Source: Actinomadura darangshiensis
GTDB taxonomy: Bacteria > Actinomycetota > Actinomycetes > Streptosporangiales > Streptosporangiaceae
DNA length: 64,000 nucleotides
Assembly: GCF_004349235.1 (NCBI RefSeq)
Contig: NZ_SMKY01000009.1
Location: 1 to 64,000 of the forward strand
Direction of reading: 5' to 3'
Shown piece after piece: positions 44,425-53,615 of the stretch. Under the pieces are notes generated by a model. That model did no database searches, had not been told where the DNA came from, and saw nothing but the letters and a program-made list of their open reading frames with translations. Both the position numbers and the translations under genes were made by a program. Position 1 is the first letter of the stretch; every line of letters starts with the position of its first letter.

Positions 44425-45345
44425 ATGCCCCTCACCACGGACGAGCGCGCCGCCCGCGCCAAGGGATCGCTCGCCGGCCTGTCGGTCGGCGACGCGTTCG
44501 GAGATCAGTTCTTCCTGCTCGCCAACCGGCACGTTCCCGCGACGACCGGTGTGCCGCCCGCACCGTGGAACTGGTCGGACGACACGGAGATGGCTTGCTC
44601 CGTAATGGACGTTCTAAACCGATTCGGACAAATCGACCAGGGTGCTCTCGTCAAGGCGTTCGCCGGGCGGATGGACGTCGGCCGCGGATACGGGGCCGGC
44701 GCGTTCGAGTTGCTGGAGCGGGTGCGCGGCGGCGACCACTGGCGGCGCGCGTCCAGCGAGCTGTTCGACGGCAAGGGCTCCTTCGGCAACGGTGCGGCGA
44801 TGCGCGTCGCGCCGCTCGGGGCGTACTTCAGTGACGACCTCGAACGCGCCGCCTCAGAGGCCGCTCTTTCCGCGGAGGTGACCCACGCCAACCCTGAGGG
44901 CGTGGCCGGTGCCGTCGCGGTGGCCGTCGCCACGGCGTACGTCGCGTCCCACGACCGGGTCACTCCCAAAGCCGTCATCGGGGCGGCCCTCGACTTGACC
45001 ACGACGGGACAGTACGTCCGGCGAGGGCTCAAGCGCGCACTCCGGTTACTGGCGAAGTCCCCGCAGGAGGCGGCCCACGAGCTCGGGAACGGCAGCCGGA
45101 TCACAGCGCAGGACACCGTCCCCTACGCGCTGTGGGCGGCGGCCACGCGGCTGACCGACTACGAGGCGGCCGTGCGGGCGTGCGCGATGGTCGGCGGCGA
45201 CATGGACACCACCGCCGCCATGACCGGGGGCATCGTCGCCGCCCACCTCGGTCCCGATGCGGTCCCGGCGGCCTGGCTCCAGGCCCGCGAGCCCCTCCCG
45301 CACTGGCTGGAGGGGGCGGAGAAGCCTCTGGGCACGGCGGATTGA
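44425..45345 (+). CDS. ADP-ribosylglycohydrolase family protein
   Basis: 306 residues from ATG 44425. The helical ARH fold is recognised by GLSVGDAFGDQ, the magnesium-binding WSDDTEMA near residue 54 and the C-terminal GGDMDTTAAMTGGIVAAHLG, whose aspartates complete the two-metal site. Members remove ADP-ribose from protein, DNA or nucleotide adducts. The target is unknown; no ADP-ribosyltransferase is encoded nearby. Codon bias is slightly weaker than in neighbours, especially near the start. It is divergent from the desaturase gene. Confidence 0.88.
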   Translation: MPLTTDERAARAKGSLAGLSVGDAFGDQFFLLANRHVPATTGVPPAPWNWSDDTEMACSVMDVLNRFGQIDQGALVKAFAGRMDVGRGYGAGAFELLERVRGGDHWRRASSELFDGKGSFGNGAAMRVAPLGAYFSDDLERAASEAALSAEVTHANPEGVAGAVAVAVATAYVASHDRVTPKAVIGAALDLTTTGQYVRRGLKRALRLLAKSPQEAAHELGNGSRITAQDTVPYALWAAATRLTDYEAAVRACAMVGGDMDTTAAMTGGIVAAHLGPDAVPAAWLQAREPLPHWLEGAEKPLGTAD

Positions 45346-45421
45346 AGTGGGCTCGGAGGCGGGTGGCCCGGTATCGTGATGGCCGGTCGGCTCGGCGGTC
45401 AGTCCGAATCGTCCCTTTTGA

Positions 45422-45493
45422 TCCGGCGTGGTGTAATCGGCAGCACATGGGTTTTTGGTACCTACAGTTCAGGTTCGAGTCCTGGCGCCGGAG
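45422..45493 (+). tRNA. tRNA-Gln (anticodon TTG)
   Basis: A 72-base cloverleaf. The acceptor TCCGGCG pairs with CGCCGGA, with a G discriminator. The anticodon stem TGGGT/ACCTA closes the seven-base loop TTTTGGT, so positions 34-36 are TTG. The T-arm has TTCGAGT. CCA is not encoded. It lies between the glycohydrolase gene and glmU. Confidence 0.93.
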
Positions 45494-45535
45494 CTGTCTG
45501 GAATGTTCCGAGGTGGGTCTCGGGTGGGCGGCGGG

Positions 45536-45563
45536 GTGACAGGTGGGGAGCGGGCGGTATCCT
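45536..45563 (+). promoter_or_regulatory. Promoter of glmU
   Basis: GTGACA (45536-45541, five of six bases of TTGACA) and TATCCT (45558-45563) are spaced by 16 bases, giving a leader of about 75 bases before GTG 45648. Confidence 0.5.
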
Positions 45564-45647
45564 GCCCGTGTCGGGTTCGCCGTGGCGTGATGTCGCAGGT
45601 GGCGGGCCCGTGAAACGATCCCGTCCGCGATGCCGAGGAGCCTCCTT

Positions 45648-47093
45648 GTGAGCGCTGCGAGCCGCCCGGCCGCCGTCATCGTTCTCGCCGCGGGCGAGGG
45701 CACCAGGATGAAGTCCCGCACCTCGAAGGTGCTGCACGAGTTGTGCGGGCGCAGCATGCTCGGCCATGTGCTGGCCGCGAGCCGCGATCTGGAGCCCGAG
45801 CGGCTCGTCGTGGTCGTCGGGCACCGGCGCGAGCAGGTCGCCGAGCATCTCGCCGAGCACGCGCCGGACGCCGAAGCGGCCGTCCAGGAGCGCCAGGGCG
45901 GGACGGGCCACGCCGTCCGGATGGCGCTGGAGCAGACCGGCGCGCTGACCGGCACGGTCGTGGTCACGAACGGCGACCATCCGCTGCTGCGGGGCGAGAC
46001 GCTGCGGGCGCTCGTCCAGGCGCACGAGGACGAGGGCAACGCCGCCACGGTGCTGACGACCGAGATGCCGGACGCGACCGGCTACGGCCGGATGGTCCGC
46101 GCGGCGGACGGCAGCGTCGCGGCGATCGTCGAGCACAAGGACGCCACCGCCGAGCAGCGCGCCATCAACGAGATCAACGTCGGCATGTACGCGTTCGACG
46201 GGGCGCTGCTGGCGGACGCGCTGAAGCGCGTGACCACCGACAACGCCAAGGGTGAGGAGTACCTCACCGATGTGGTGGCGATCCTGCGCGGGGACGGCCA
46301 CCGGGCCGGCGCGCACCTGGCCGCCGACTGGGTCGAGACCCAGGGTGTGAACGACAAGGTCCAGCTCGCGCAGGCGCGCAGGCAGCTGAACGACCGGATC
46401 CTCGAGGCCCACATGCGGGCCGGTGTGACGATCATCGACCCGGCGTCGACGTGGATCGACGTGGGCGTGACCGCCGATCAGGACGCGGAGGTCCATCCGG
46501 GCACGCAGCTGCATGGCCGGACGCATCTGGGCGAGGGCGCCCGGGTCGGACCGGGCTGCACGCTGACCGACACGACGGTCGGCGAGGGCGCGGCGGTGAT
46601 CAACGCGGTGTGCGTGCAGGCGGAGATCGGGCCGGAGGCGTCGGTCGGGCCGTACGCGTACCTGCGGCCCGGGACGAGGCTGGGGCGCAAGGCGAAGGTC
46701 GGCACGTACGTCGAGACGAAGAACGCCGACATCGGCGAGGGCACGAAGGTGCCGCACCTGACGTACGTGGGGGACGCCGAGATCGGCGAGTACTCCAACA
46801 TCGGCGCCAGCTCGGTGTTCGTGAACTACGACGGCGTGCAGAAGCACCGCAGCGTGATCGGGTCCCACGTCCGGACGGGCAGCGACAACATGTTCGTCGC
46901 GCCGGTGACGGTCGGGGACGGTGCCTACACGGCCGCGGGCTCGGTGATCGTCCAGGACGTCCCGGCGGGGGCGATGGCGGTCGCGCGGGCGCGGCAGCGC
47001 AACGTCGAGGGCTGGGTGGAGCGCAAGCGGCCGGGGACGGCGGCGGCGGAGGCGGCCCGCCGGGCGCGGGCCGAGGAGGAGGGCGCGCCGTAG
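45648..47093 (+). CDS. glmU: Bifunctional N-acetylglucosamine-1-phosphate uridyltransferase / glucosamine-1-phosphate acetyltransferase
   Basis: 481 residues from GTG 45648, seven bases after GAGGAG; ATG 45630 would overlap the ribosome site. The N-terminal pyrophosphorylase domain has [25 protein letters not shown] and GDHPLL. From about residue 255 a left-handed beta-helix of hexapeptide repeats carries the acetyltransferase, with KKNAD-like TKNADIGEG and [24 protein letters not shown]. It makes UDP-GlcNAc for peptidoglycan and other glycans. The C-terminus is Ala/Arg/Glu-rich. The order glmU-prs-rplY-pth is conserved in actinobacteria. Confidence 0.96.
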   Translation: MSAASRPAAVIVLAAGEGTRMKSRTSKVLHELCGRSMLGHVLAASRDLEPERLVVVVGHRREQVAEHLAEHAPDAEAAVQERQGGTGHAVRMALEQTGALTGTVVVTNGDHPLLRGETLRALVQAHEDEGNAATVLTTEMPDATGYGRMVRAADGSVAAIVEHKDATAEQRAINEINVGMYAFDGALLADALKRVTTDNAKGEEYLTDVVAILRGDGHRAGAHLAADWVETQGVNDKVQLAQARRQLNDRILEAHMRAGVTIIDPASTWIDVGVTADQDAEVHPGTQLHGRTHLGEGARVGPGCTLTDTTVGEGAAVINAVCVQAEIGPEASVGPYAYLRPGTRLGRKAKVGTYVETKNADIGEGTKVPHLTYVGDAEIGEYSNIGASSVFVNYDGVQKHRSVIGSHVRTGSDNMFVAPVTVGDGAYTAAGSVIVQDVPAGAMAVARARQRNVEGWVERKRPGTAAAEAARRARAEEEGAP

Positions 47094-47113
47094 CGGGCGC
47101 CCGATGAGGACTG

Positions 47114-47130
47114 CCCCGCCCGAGGCGGGG
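47114..47130. terminator. Hairpin after glmU
   Basis: CCCCGCC and GGCGGGG pair perfectly around CGA, 20 bases after the glmU stop. There is no T-run, so it is either a weak terminator or a stabilising 3' structure. Confidence 0.4.
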
Positions 47131-47258
47131 TGCGGAGGACAGCGGCGTCTTCCGGAAACAACAGAGCAACCCGTGCGCCGGACCCTTTTGGTGCGCGGGG
47201 AGTGGGGACGACAACCCACATGTGCAGGCACAGTTCCATTGAGGGGGAGTTGTCAGAG

Positions 47259-48239
47259 GTGAGTGGGATCAAAGCGAGCGGTCAGAAGAAGCTGATGCTC
47301 TTCACCGGCCGAGCCCACCCGGACCTGGCCAAGGAAGTAGCCGACAACCTCCACGTCGACCTGACGCCGACGTCCGCGTACGACTTCGCGAACGGTGAGA
47401 CGTTCGTGCGGTTCCTGGAGTCGGTCCGCGGCTCCGACGCCTTCGTGATCCAGAGCCACACCGCTCCCATCAATCAGTGGATCATGGAGCAGCTGATCAT
47501 GGTGGACGCGCTGAAGCGCGCGTCCGCGAAGCGGATCACCGTGGTGGCGCCGTTCTTCGGGTACGCCCGGCAGGACAAGAAGCACCGCGGCCGGGAGCCG
47601 ATCTCGGCGCGGCTGATGGCGGACCTGTTCGTCACGGCGGGCGCGGACCGGCTGATCGCCGTGGACCTGCACACCGCGCAGATCCAGGGGTTCTTCAACG
47701 GCCCGGTGGACCACCTGTTCGCGCTGGACCTGCTCGCGCACCACTTCGAGAGCCGGCTGGACACCTCGCAGGTGACGGTGGTCGCGCCGGACGCGGGCCG
47801 GGTGCGGGTGACCGAGCGGTGGAGCGACCGGCTGGGCGGCGTCCCGATGGCGATCATCCACAAGAAGCGCGACCCGGACGTGGCGAACGAGGTCAAGGTC
47901 TTCGACGTCGTCGGCGAGGTCGAGGGCCGGACGTGCGTCGTGGTGGACGACATGATCGACACCGGCGGGACGATCGTGAAGGCGGCGGAGGCGCTGTTCG
48001 AGAACGGCGCCGCGAAGGTCGTGGTCGCGGCGACGCACGGGGTGCTGTCGGGCCCGGCGGTGGACCGGCTGAAGAACTCCCGGATCTCCGAGGTGGTGCT
48101 GACGAACACGCTGCCGATCCCGGAGGACAAGCAGTTCGACAAGCTGACCGTGCTGCCGATCGCGCCGCTGATCGCCCGCGCGATCAACGAGGTGTTCTCG
48201 GACGGGTCGGTGACCAGTCTCTTCGGCGGCCACAGCTAG
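47259..48239 (+). CDS. prs: Ribose-phosphate pyrophosphokinase (PRPP synthetase)
   Basis: 326 residues from GTG 47259, nine bases after GGGGGAG; earlier in-frame starts lack a properly spaced site. It converts ribose 5-phosphate and ATP to PRPP for nucleotide, histidine and tryptophan synthesis. Motifs are LMLFTGRAHPDLAKEV, ANGETFVRFLESVRG, the ATP-binding FFGYARQDKKHRGREPISA, DLHTAQIQGFFNGPVDHL, and the PRPP loop VVVDDMIDTGGTI. Length is normal for class I Prs. Confidence 0.96.
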   Translation: MSGIKASGQKKLMLFTGRAHPDLAKEVADNLHVDLTPTSAYDFANGETFVRFLESVRGSDAFVIQSHTAPINQWIMEQLIMVDALKRASAKRITVVAPFFGYARQDKKHRGREPISARLMADLFVTAGADRLIAVDLHTAQIQGFFNGPVDHLFALDLLAHHFESRLDTSQVTVVAPDAGRVRVTERWSDRLGGVPMAIIHKKRDPDVANEVKVFDVVGEVEGRTCVVVDDMIDTGGTIVKAAEALFENGAAKVVVAATHGVLSGPAVDRLKNSRISEVVLTNTLPIPEDKQFDKLTVLPIAPLIARAINEVFSDGSVTSLFGGHS

Positions 48240-48478
48240 GGTCCCGGCCGGGGTCGCGGCTGGGGCGTTGGCATTGGGCGTTGCCGTGTTGGGCTAGACT
48301 TGGGCAACCGCGTATGCCCCGGGTCGTTCAGTGCGGTGCCGGGACAGGGCCGTACTCCCCGGGCAACGCAAAGAATCTTCGAGGCGCCTGACGCATCGAG
48401 CATCGCCTGATTCGCTCTGTCCGCAGCGGACGTCCAGTGCCGGACGGCCGTGGATCGCAACAACGAGGAGTTTTCGCC

Positions 48479-49105
48479 GTGTCCGAGGTACGCATTGCCG
48501 CCGAGCCGCGCACCGAGTTCGGTAAGGGTGCCGCGCGGCGCACCCGCCGGGCCGGCAAGGTGCCCGCCGTCCTCTACGGTCACGGCACCGACCCGCAGCA
48601 CATCTCGCTGCCGGGGCACGCCCTGATGCTGGCGCTGAAGACGCCGAACGTGCTGCTGACCATCGAGGGCCTGTCCGACGGCTCGGAGCTGGCACTGCCG
48701 AAGGACGTCCAGCGCGACCCGGTGAAGGGGTTCCTGGAGCACGTCGACCTGCTGCTGGTGAAGCGCGGCGAGAAGGTCGTCGTCGACCTCCCGGTGAACG
48801 TCATCGGCGACATGGTTCCGGGCGGCCAGCTGGCGCAGTCGGTGGTGGAGATCTCCGTGGAGACGGAGGCGACGCACATCCCCGAGTCCGTCGACCTGGA
48901 CATCTCCGGCCTGGAGATCGACTCGCAGGTGCTGGCCAAGGACCTGAAGCTGCCCGCGGGGACGACGCTGGTCGCCGACGAGGACATCCTGATCGCGCAG
49001 ATCACCGACGCGACCGTCGCGACCGAGCCGGAGGAGACCGAGGAGGCCGAGCCGGCCGCCGAGGGCGAGGCCGCCGAGGGTGAGGGCGAGGCCGCCGCCG
49101 AGTGA
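48479..49105 (+). CDS. rplY: 50S ribosomal protein L25/general stress protein Ctc
   Basis: 208 residues from GTG 48479, eight bases after GAGGAG. It has the TL5/CTC architecture: an N-terminal 5S rRNA-binding L25 domain (EVRIAAEPRTEFGKGAARR, KVPAVLYGHG) and a C-terminal beta domain, then an acidic Glu/Ala tail of about 30 residues. It binds 5S rRNA in the large subunit. A perfect rho-independent terminator follows at 49157. The leader is about 180 bases with a possible -10, TAGACT, at 48295-48300. Confidence 0.95.
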   Translation: MSEVRIAAEPRTEFGKGAARRTRRAGKVPAVLYGHGTDPQHISLPGHALMLALKTPNVLLTIEGLSDGSELALPKDVQRDPVKGFLEHVDLLLVKRGEKVVVDLPVNVIGDMVPGGQLAQSVVEISVETEATHIPESVDLDISGLEIDSQVLAKDLKLPAGTTLVADEDILIAQITDATVATEPEETEEAEPAAEGEAAEGEGEAAAE

Positions 49106-49156
49106 CGGCGTGACGGTCGCGCGGCCGCGCCGGAGGGCGGGCCGCACGGTTCTTCC

Positions 49157-49200
49157 GCGGCCCCCGCAGGTGTGCGCACCGGCGGGGGCCGCGCCTTTTT
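49157..49200 (+). terminator. Rho-independent terminator between rplY and pth
   Basis: An 11-bp perfect stem, GCGGCCCCCGC (49157-49167) with GCGGGGGCCGC (49182-49192), followed by GCC and TTTTT. Confidence 0.9.
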
Positions 49201-49244
49201 GGTCCGCGTCGGTGTCGGCGTGTGCGTCGGTGTGAGGAGTGCGG

Positions 49245-49820
49245 GTGAGCGCGGATCTCTGGCTGGTGGTGGGGCTGGGCAACCCGGGCCCGTCGTATGC
49301 GAAGAACCGGCATAACGCGGGGTTCATGGTGCTGGACGTCCTGGCGGCGCGGGCCGGCGGGAGATTCAAGTCGCATCGGGCGCGTGCGGACGTCCTGGAG
49401 GGGCGGCTCGCGGGTGCGCGCGCGGTGCTGGCGAAGCCGCGTTCGTTCATGAACGAGTCGGGCGGCCCGGTGAAGGGGCTGCTGGATTTCTACAAGGTGC
49501 CGGTGGAGCGGCTCGTCGTCGTGCATGACGAGCTGGACATCCCATTCGGTGCGGTGCGGCTGAAGCAGGGCGGCGGCGACAACGGGCACAACGGGCTGCG
49601 CTCGGTCACGAAGTCGCTGGGCGCGAAGGACTATCTGCGGGTGCGGTTCGGGGTGGGCCGCCCGCCGGGCCGGATGGACGCGGCGGCGTTCGTGCTGAAG
49701 GACTTCTCCGCGACGGAGCGCAAGGACCTGGACCTTGAGGTGGACCGGTCGGCGGACGCGGTGGAGGCGCTGCTGTCCGGGGGGCTGGCCGCGGCGCAGA
49801 ACGAGTTCCACGCGGGGTGA
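49245..49820 (+). CDS. pth: Peptidyl-tRNA hydrolase
   Basis: 191 residues from GTG 49245, five bases after GAGGAG; GTG 49239 overlaps that site. It releases tRNA from prematurely dropped peptidyl-tRNA. The signatures are intact: [25 protein letters not shown] with catalytic His, [23 protein letters not shown] with the conserved Asp, and [11 protein letters not shown]. Size is normal. It is separated from rplY by a terminator. Confidence 0.96.
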   Translation: MSADLWLVVGLGNPGPSYAKNRHNAGFMVLDVLAARAGGRFKSHRARADVLEGRLAGARAVLAKPRSFMNESGGPVKGLLDFYKVPVERLVVVHDELDIPFGAVRLKQGGGDNGHNGLRSVTKSLGAKDYLRVRFGVGRPPGRMDAAAFVLKDFSATERKDLDLEVDRSADAVEALLSGGLAAAQNEFHAG

Positions 49821-49974
49821 CCGGATCCGGCCGTCCGGTGCCGGAGCGGCTGCCGCCGGGGTGCGCCCGACGGTAACTTCGTCCGCCTCTGTCCTGATTT
49901 GCGGACGTTATCGGGCCGATGTCGCCGTTCCAGGGTTGACCACGGCAAAGTGATCGTAAGATGCGGGTCGAGCG

Positions 49975-49997
49975 AGGTTCAGGATGCGTGTGAACCT
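49975..49997. repeat. Inverted repeat AGGTTCA-N9-TGAACCT upstream of the sugar transferase
   Basis: A perfect 7-bp inverted repeat lies about 75 bases before the first gene of the polysaccharide locus. It may be an operator or a leader hairpin. Upstream, TTGACC (49936-49941) and TAAGAT (49957-49962) are promoter-like but only 15 bases apart. Confidence 0.4.
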
Positions 49998-50071
49998 GAC
50001 GCGACGTTCAACCGTCTTCGATGTGAATCGCGCTGACGGGGCGCGCGTTACACGGGATTGGTGAGTGGTTT

Positions 50072-51547
50072 ATGGCCGTCGTTGACAAGGTCCAGGCCAA
50101 GTCATCGACCCGCCATGACCACAAGCGCGAGTCGTCGCAGACCTGGAGCGGATCGTACCGGCGGTTCGCCGGGTTCCTCGACTTCACCAGCATGCTGGCC
50201 GCCGGCGTGATCGCGTTTGTGCTCCGCTTTCCGGGCGTCCCGAACGAGCTTGACGTGCCGTACATCGCGCTGACCGTCGTGCTCCCGATGCTCTGGCTCC
50301 CGACGCTGATGCTGTGCCGGGCGTACCAGCCGCGGTACGTCGGCGTCGGCTACGAGGAGTTCCACCGGGTGCTGCGCGCCGGGTTCATCCTGACGGCGGT
50401 GGTCGCGATCCTGGCGTACGCGACGAAGACCGACGTCGCGCGCGGCTACGTGGTGATGGCGCTGCCGCTCGGGACGTTCCTGGCCCTGGTGGCGCGGTAC
50501 CGGCTCCGCAAGTGGCTGCACCGCAAGCGGTGGCACGGCGAGTGCATGCGGCGGGTGGTCGCGGTGGGGCACCGCACGTCGGTGGCCGACCTGATCACGC
50601 TGCTGCAGAAGAAGCGGTACCACGGCATGGACATCGTGGGCGTGTGCCTGCCGCCGGCACTGGCGTCGGGCGACGACGCGGTCGCCGAGGTGGAGGGCGT
50701 CCCGGTGCTGGGCGACTTCGGCCAGGCGGCGGCCGCCGCCGACCGGATCGGCGCGGACTCGGTGGCCGTGCTTGCCTGCCCGGAGATGGACGGGGTGGCG
50801 CTGCGCCGGCTGGCGTGGCAGATCGAGCGCAACGACGTGGAGCTGGTCGTGGCGCCCGCGCTGATGGACGTGACCGGCCCGCGGATCTCGATCCGCCCGG
50901 TGTCGGGGCTGCCGCTGCTGCATGTGGAGCACCCGGAGCTGGACGGCGGCCGCAAGGTGCTGAAGGGCCTGGTGGACCGGGCCGTGGCCCTCGCCGGGAT
51001 CGTGGCGCTGAGCCCGCTGCTCGCGCTGATCGCGGTGCTGATCAAGTTCTCCGGCAACGGCCCGGTGCTGTTCCGGCAGACGCGGGTCGGGCGCGGCGGC
51101 CGCGAGTTCACCGTGCTGAAGTTCCGCACGATGGTCGCCGACGCCGAGGCGCGCCGGCTGGAGCTGCTGGCCGCCAACGACAACGACGGCGTGCTGTTCA
51201 AGATCCGGGAGGACCCGCGGATCACCCGGGTCGGCCGCCGGCTGCGCCGCTACTCGCTGGACGAGCTGCCGCAGCTGTTCAACGTGCTGCGCGGCGAGAT
51301 GTCGCTGGTCGGCCCGCGGCCGCCGCTGCCCGAGGAGGTCGCGCAGTACGGCGGCGACGTGTACCGGCGGCTGGTGGTGAAGCCGGGCCTGACGGGCCTC
51401 TGGCAGGTGAGCGGGCGCTCCGACCTGTCGTGGGAGGAGTCGGTGCGGCTCGACCTGCGCTATGTCGACAACTGGACACTGGCGCTCGACCTGCAGATCA
51501 TGTGGAAGACCTGGTCCGCGGTGGTCCGCGGCTCCGGCGCCTACTGA
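50072..51547 (+). CDS. Polyprenyl-phosphate sugar-1-phosphate transferase (WbaP/WcaJ type)
   Basis: 491 residues. Four N-terminal membrane helices (about 35-150) precede a Rossmann-like CoA-binding-type domain, then a fifth helix (about 305-327) and the bacterial sugar-transferase catalytic domain. The catalytic domain has GPVLFRQTRVGRGGREF, LKFRTM, DPRITRVGRRLRRYSLDELPQL, MSLVGPRPPLP, KPGLTGLWQVSGRSDLS and LDLRYVDNW. It starts repeat-unit assembly by moving a sugar 1-phosphate from a UDP-sugar to undecaprenyl phosphate at the inner membrane face. It is the first gene of the exopolysaccharide locus and is followed by cysQ on the same strand. Confidence 0.93.
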   Translation: MAVVDKVQAKSSTRHDHKRESSQTWSGSYRRFAGFLDFTSMLAAGVIAFVLRFPGVPNELDVPYIALTVVLPMLWLPTLMLCRAYQPRYVGVGYEEFHRVLRAGFILTAVVAILAYATKTDVARGYVVMALPLGTFLALVARYRLRKWLHRKRWHGECMRRVVAVGHRTSVADLITLLQKKRYHGMDIVGVCLPPALASGDDAVAEVEGVPVLGDFGQAAAAADRIGADSVAVLACPEMDGVALRRLAWQIERNDVELVVAPALMDVTGPRISIRPVSGLPLLHVEHPELDGGRKVLKGLVDRAVALAGIVALSPLLALIAVLIKFSGNGPVLFRQTRVGRGGREFTVLKFRTMVADAEARRLELLAANDNDGVLFKIREDPRITRVGRRLRRYSLDELPQLFNVLRGEMSLVGPRPPLPEEVAQYGGDVYRRLVVKPGLTGLWQVSGRSDLSWEESVRLDLRYVDNWTLALDLQIMWKTWSAVVRGSGAY

Positions 51548-51645
51548 CCCGGGGCCTGCTGACCGGGACCTGGTAGGGCGGTGCGGTGCCGGCGCATGAG
51601 AAAGTGGACCCCGCAGACCAGTCGAGTCGGGAATGTGATCTACGG

Positions 51646-52560
51646 ATGACCGAGGCAGGGGCGGCGGACGACCACGCGCTGGCGGCGGAGCTCGCCGGTA
51701 CGGCGGGCCGGCTGCTGCTGGGCGTGCGGGACGAGGTGGGCTTCGCGGACGCGCGCGCCCTGAAGGACACGGGCGACCTGCGGGCGCACGAGTACCTCAT
51801 GGCGGCGCTGGCGGAGCGCTGTCCCGGCGACGCCGTGCTGTCGGAGGAGGGCAGGTCGTCGGTCGCCGGGAAGCGGTCGAAGGGCGATGACCGCGCCCCG
51901 ACCCGCAACACGGCCGACGCGGAGCGGCTCACCGCCGGCCGGGTGTGGATCGTGGACCCGCTGGACGGCACCCGCGAGTTCTCCGAGGAGGGCCGCCGCG
52001 ACTGGGCCGTCCACGTGGCGCTGTGGGAGCGCGACGGCGACGGCGGCCGGCTGGCGGCCGGGGCGGTGGCGCTGCCCGCGCAGGGCCTGACGCTCCGCAC
52101 GGACGCGATCGGCGGCGCGGCCCTCGTCCGGACGGACGCGGGCGACCCCGACCCGGTCACGGCGGGGCGCAGGACGCCGCCGCGCGAGGTGCCGCTGCAC
52201 ATTCCGGCGCCGGACGCGGGCAAGCTGCGCATCGCCGTGAGCCGGACCCGTCCGCCCGAGTTCGTCACGCAGCTGGCCGGGAACCTGGATCTGGACGTGG
52301 AGCTGGTCCCGATCGGATCCGCCGGGGCGAAGATCTCCGCGGTGCTGCTCGGCGAGGTGGACGCCTACGTCCACGCGGGCGGCCAGTACGAGTGGGATTC
52401 GGCGGCCCCGGCGGCCGTCGCGCTCGGTGCGGGGGCGCACGCGTCCCGCGTCGACGGGGCGGCTTTGCGCTACAACCGGGAGGACCCCCGGCTACCGGAT
52501 ATCCTGGTGTGTCATCCCATGTCGGCGTCAACGCTGCTGACCGGCATCGGGGAAACGTGA
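51646..52560 (+). CDS. cysQ: 3'(2'),5'-bisphosphate nucleotidase (CysQ-like)
   Basis: About 304 residues from ATG 51646; GTG 51586 is also in frame. It belongs to the inositol-monophosphatase superfamily. The metal site is read from LSEEG, VDPLDGTREF and EWDSAAPAAVA. CysQ removes the 3'-phosphate of PAP, the product left after PAPS-dependent sulfation, and of PAPS itself. Its place between an exopolysaccharide transferase and cysDN, with a sulfotransferase 9 kb downstream, fits PAP recycling better than inositol metabolism. Confidence 0.88.
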   Translation: MTEAGAADDHALAAELAGTAGRLLLGVRDEVGFADARALKDTGDLRAHEYLMAALAERCPGDAVLSEEGRSSVAGKRSKGDDRAPTRNTADAERLTAGRVWIVDPLDGTREFSEEGRRDWAVHVALWERDGDGGRLAAGAVALPAQGLTLRTDAIGGAALVRTDAGDPDPVTAGRRTPPREVPLHIPAPDAGKLRIAVSRTRPPEFVTQLAGNLDLDVELVPIGSAGAKISAVLLGEVDAYVHAGGQYEWDSAAPAAVALGAGAHASRVDGAALRYNREDPRLPDILVCHPMSASTLLTGIGET

Positions 52561-52697
52561 GCGGCGCCTTGCCGTGACCGTCCGTCCTGGCCGGGAGTGA
52601 ATCACGGCCGGCCGGCGTTCGATCCGGTGGGAAGGCATGTGCCCGTCCCGTGCCACCGGTTGCATCTGCCAGAACAGCGTGGAGAGAGCCCCAGACC

Positions 52698-53615
52698 ATG
52701 CAGCGTCGCGATTACCTGCTGTCCCAGCTAGACGTCCTCGAAGCCGAGTCGATCCATATCTTCCGGGAGGTGGCGGCCGAGTTCGAACGGCCCGTGCTGC
52801 TGTTCTCGGGCGGTAAGGACAGCCTCGTGATGCTGCGGCTGGCGGAGAAGGCGTTCTGGCCCGCCCCGATCCCGTTCCCGGTGATGCACGTCGACACCGG
52901 CCACAACTTCCCCGAGGTGATCGAGTTCCGCGACCGGCGGGTCGGCGAGCTCGGCATCCGCCTGGTGGTGGCGTCGGTGCAGGCCGCGATCGACTCCGGC
53001 CGGGTGACCGAGCAGAAGGGGCGGCGCGCGTCGCGGAACCGGCTGCAGATCACCCCGCTGCTGGACGCGATCGAGGAGCACCGGTTCGACGCGGCGTTCG
53101 GCGGCGCGCGGCGGGACGAGGAGAAGGCCCGCGCCAAGGAGCGGGTGGTGTCGTTCCGGGACGAGTTCGGGCAGTGGGACCCGAAGAACCAGCGCCCGGA
53201 GCTGTGGAACCTGTTCAACACCCGCATCACGCAGGGCGAGCACGTCCGCGTGTTCCCGCTCTCCAACTGGACCGAGCTGGACATCTGGGACTACGTCCGC
53301 CGCGAGGGCCTGGCCCTGCCGTCGATCTACTACGCGCACACCCGCCGGGTGTTCGAGCGCGACGGCCTGCTCCTGGACGCCGAGACCGGGTTCGCCAACC
53401 GCGGCGACGACGAGCCGGAGTTCGAGGCCACGGTGAGGTACCGCACGGTCGGCGACGCGTCCTGCACGGGCGCGGTCAAGTCGGCGGCGGTGACGCTGGA
53501 CGAGGTGATCGAGGAGATCGCGGCCACGCGGATCACCGAGCGCGGCCAGACCCGCGCCGACGACCGCACGAGTGAGGCCGCGATGGAGGACCGCAAGAAG
53601 GAGGGCTACTTCTGA
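52698..53615 (+). CDS. cysD: Sulfate adenylyltransferase subunit 2
   Basis: 305 residues from ATG 52698. The PP-loop FSGGKDS (about 37-43) binds ATP. Further family markers are MHVDTGHNFPEVIEFRD, the GGARRDEEKARAKER segment, LSNWTELDIW and the C-terminal GDASCTGAVKSAA, and the protein ends in the typical EDRKKEGYF. With CysN it makes APS from sulfate and ATP. It overlaps cysN by one base (TGATG). PAPS reductase, its fold relative, lacks these GGARRDEEK and EGYF features. Confidence 0.96.
   Translation: MQRRDYLLSQLDVLEAESIHIFREVAAEFERPVLLFSGGKDSLVMLRLAEKAFWPAPIPFPVMHVDTGHNFPEVIEFRDRRVGELGIRLVVASVQAAIDSGRVTEQKGRRASRNRLQITPLLDAIEEHRFDAAFGGARRDEEKARAKERVVSFRDEFGQWDPKNQRPELWNLFNTRITQGEHVRVFPLSNWTELDIWDYVRREGLALPSIYYAHTRRVFERDGLLLDAETGFANRGDDEPEFEATVRYRTVGDASCTGAVKSAAVTLDEVIEEIAATRITERGQTRADDRTSEAAMEDRKKEGYF

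Noticed and set aside
44425-45345. Recent horizontal acquisition of the glycohydrolase gene
   Set aside because: Codon bias is only slightly weaker at the 5' end and there are no mobile genes or flanking repeats. The adjacent tRNA-Gln is intact and has no duplicated 3' end that would mark an attachment site.
51646-52560. Inositol monophosphatase
   Set aside because: The superfamily motifs fit both, but the position between polysaccharide and cysDN genes favours CysQ activity.
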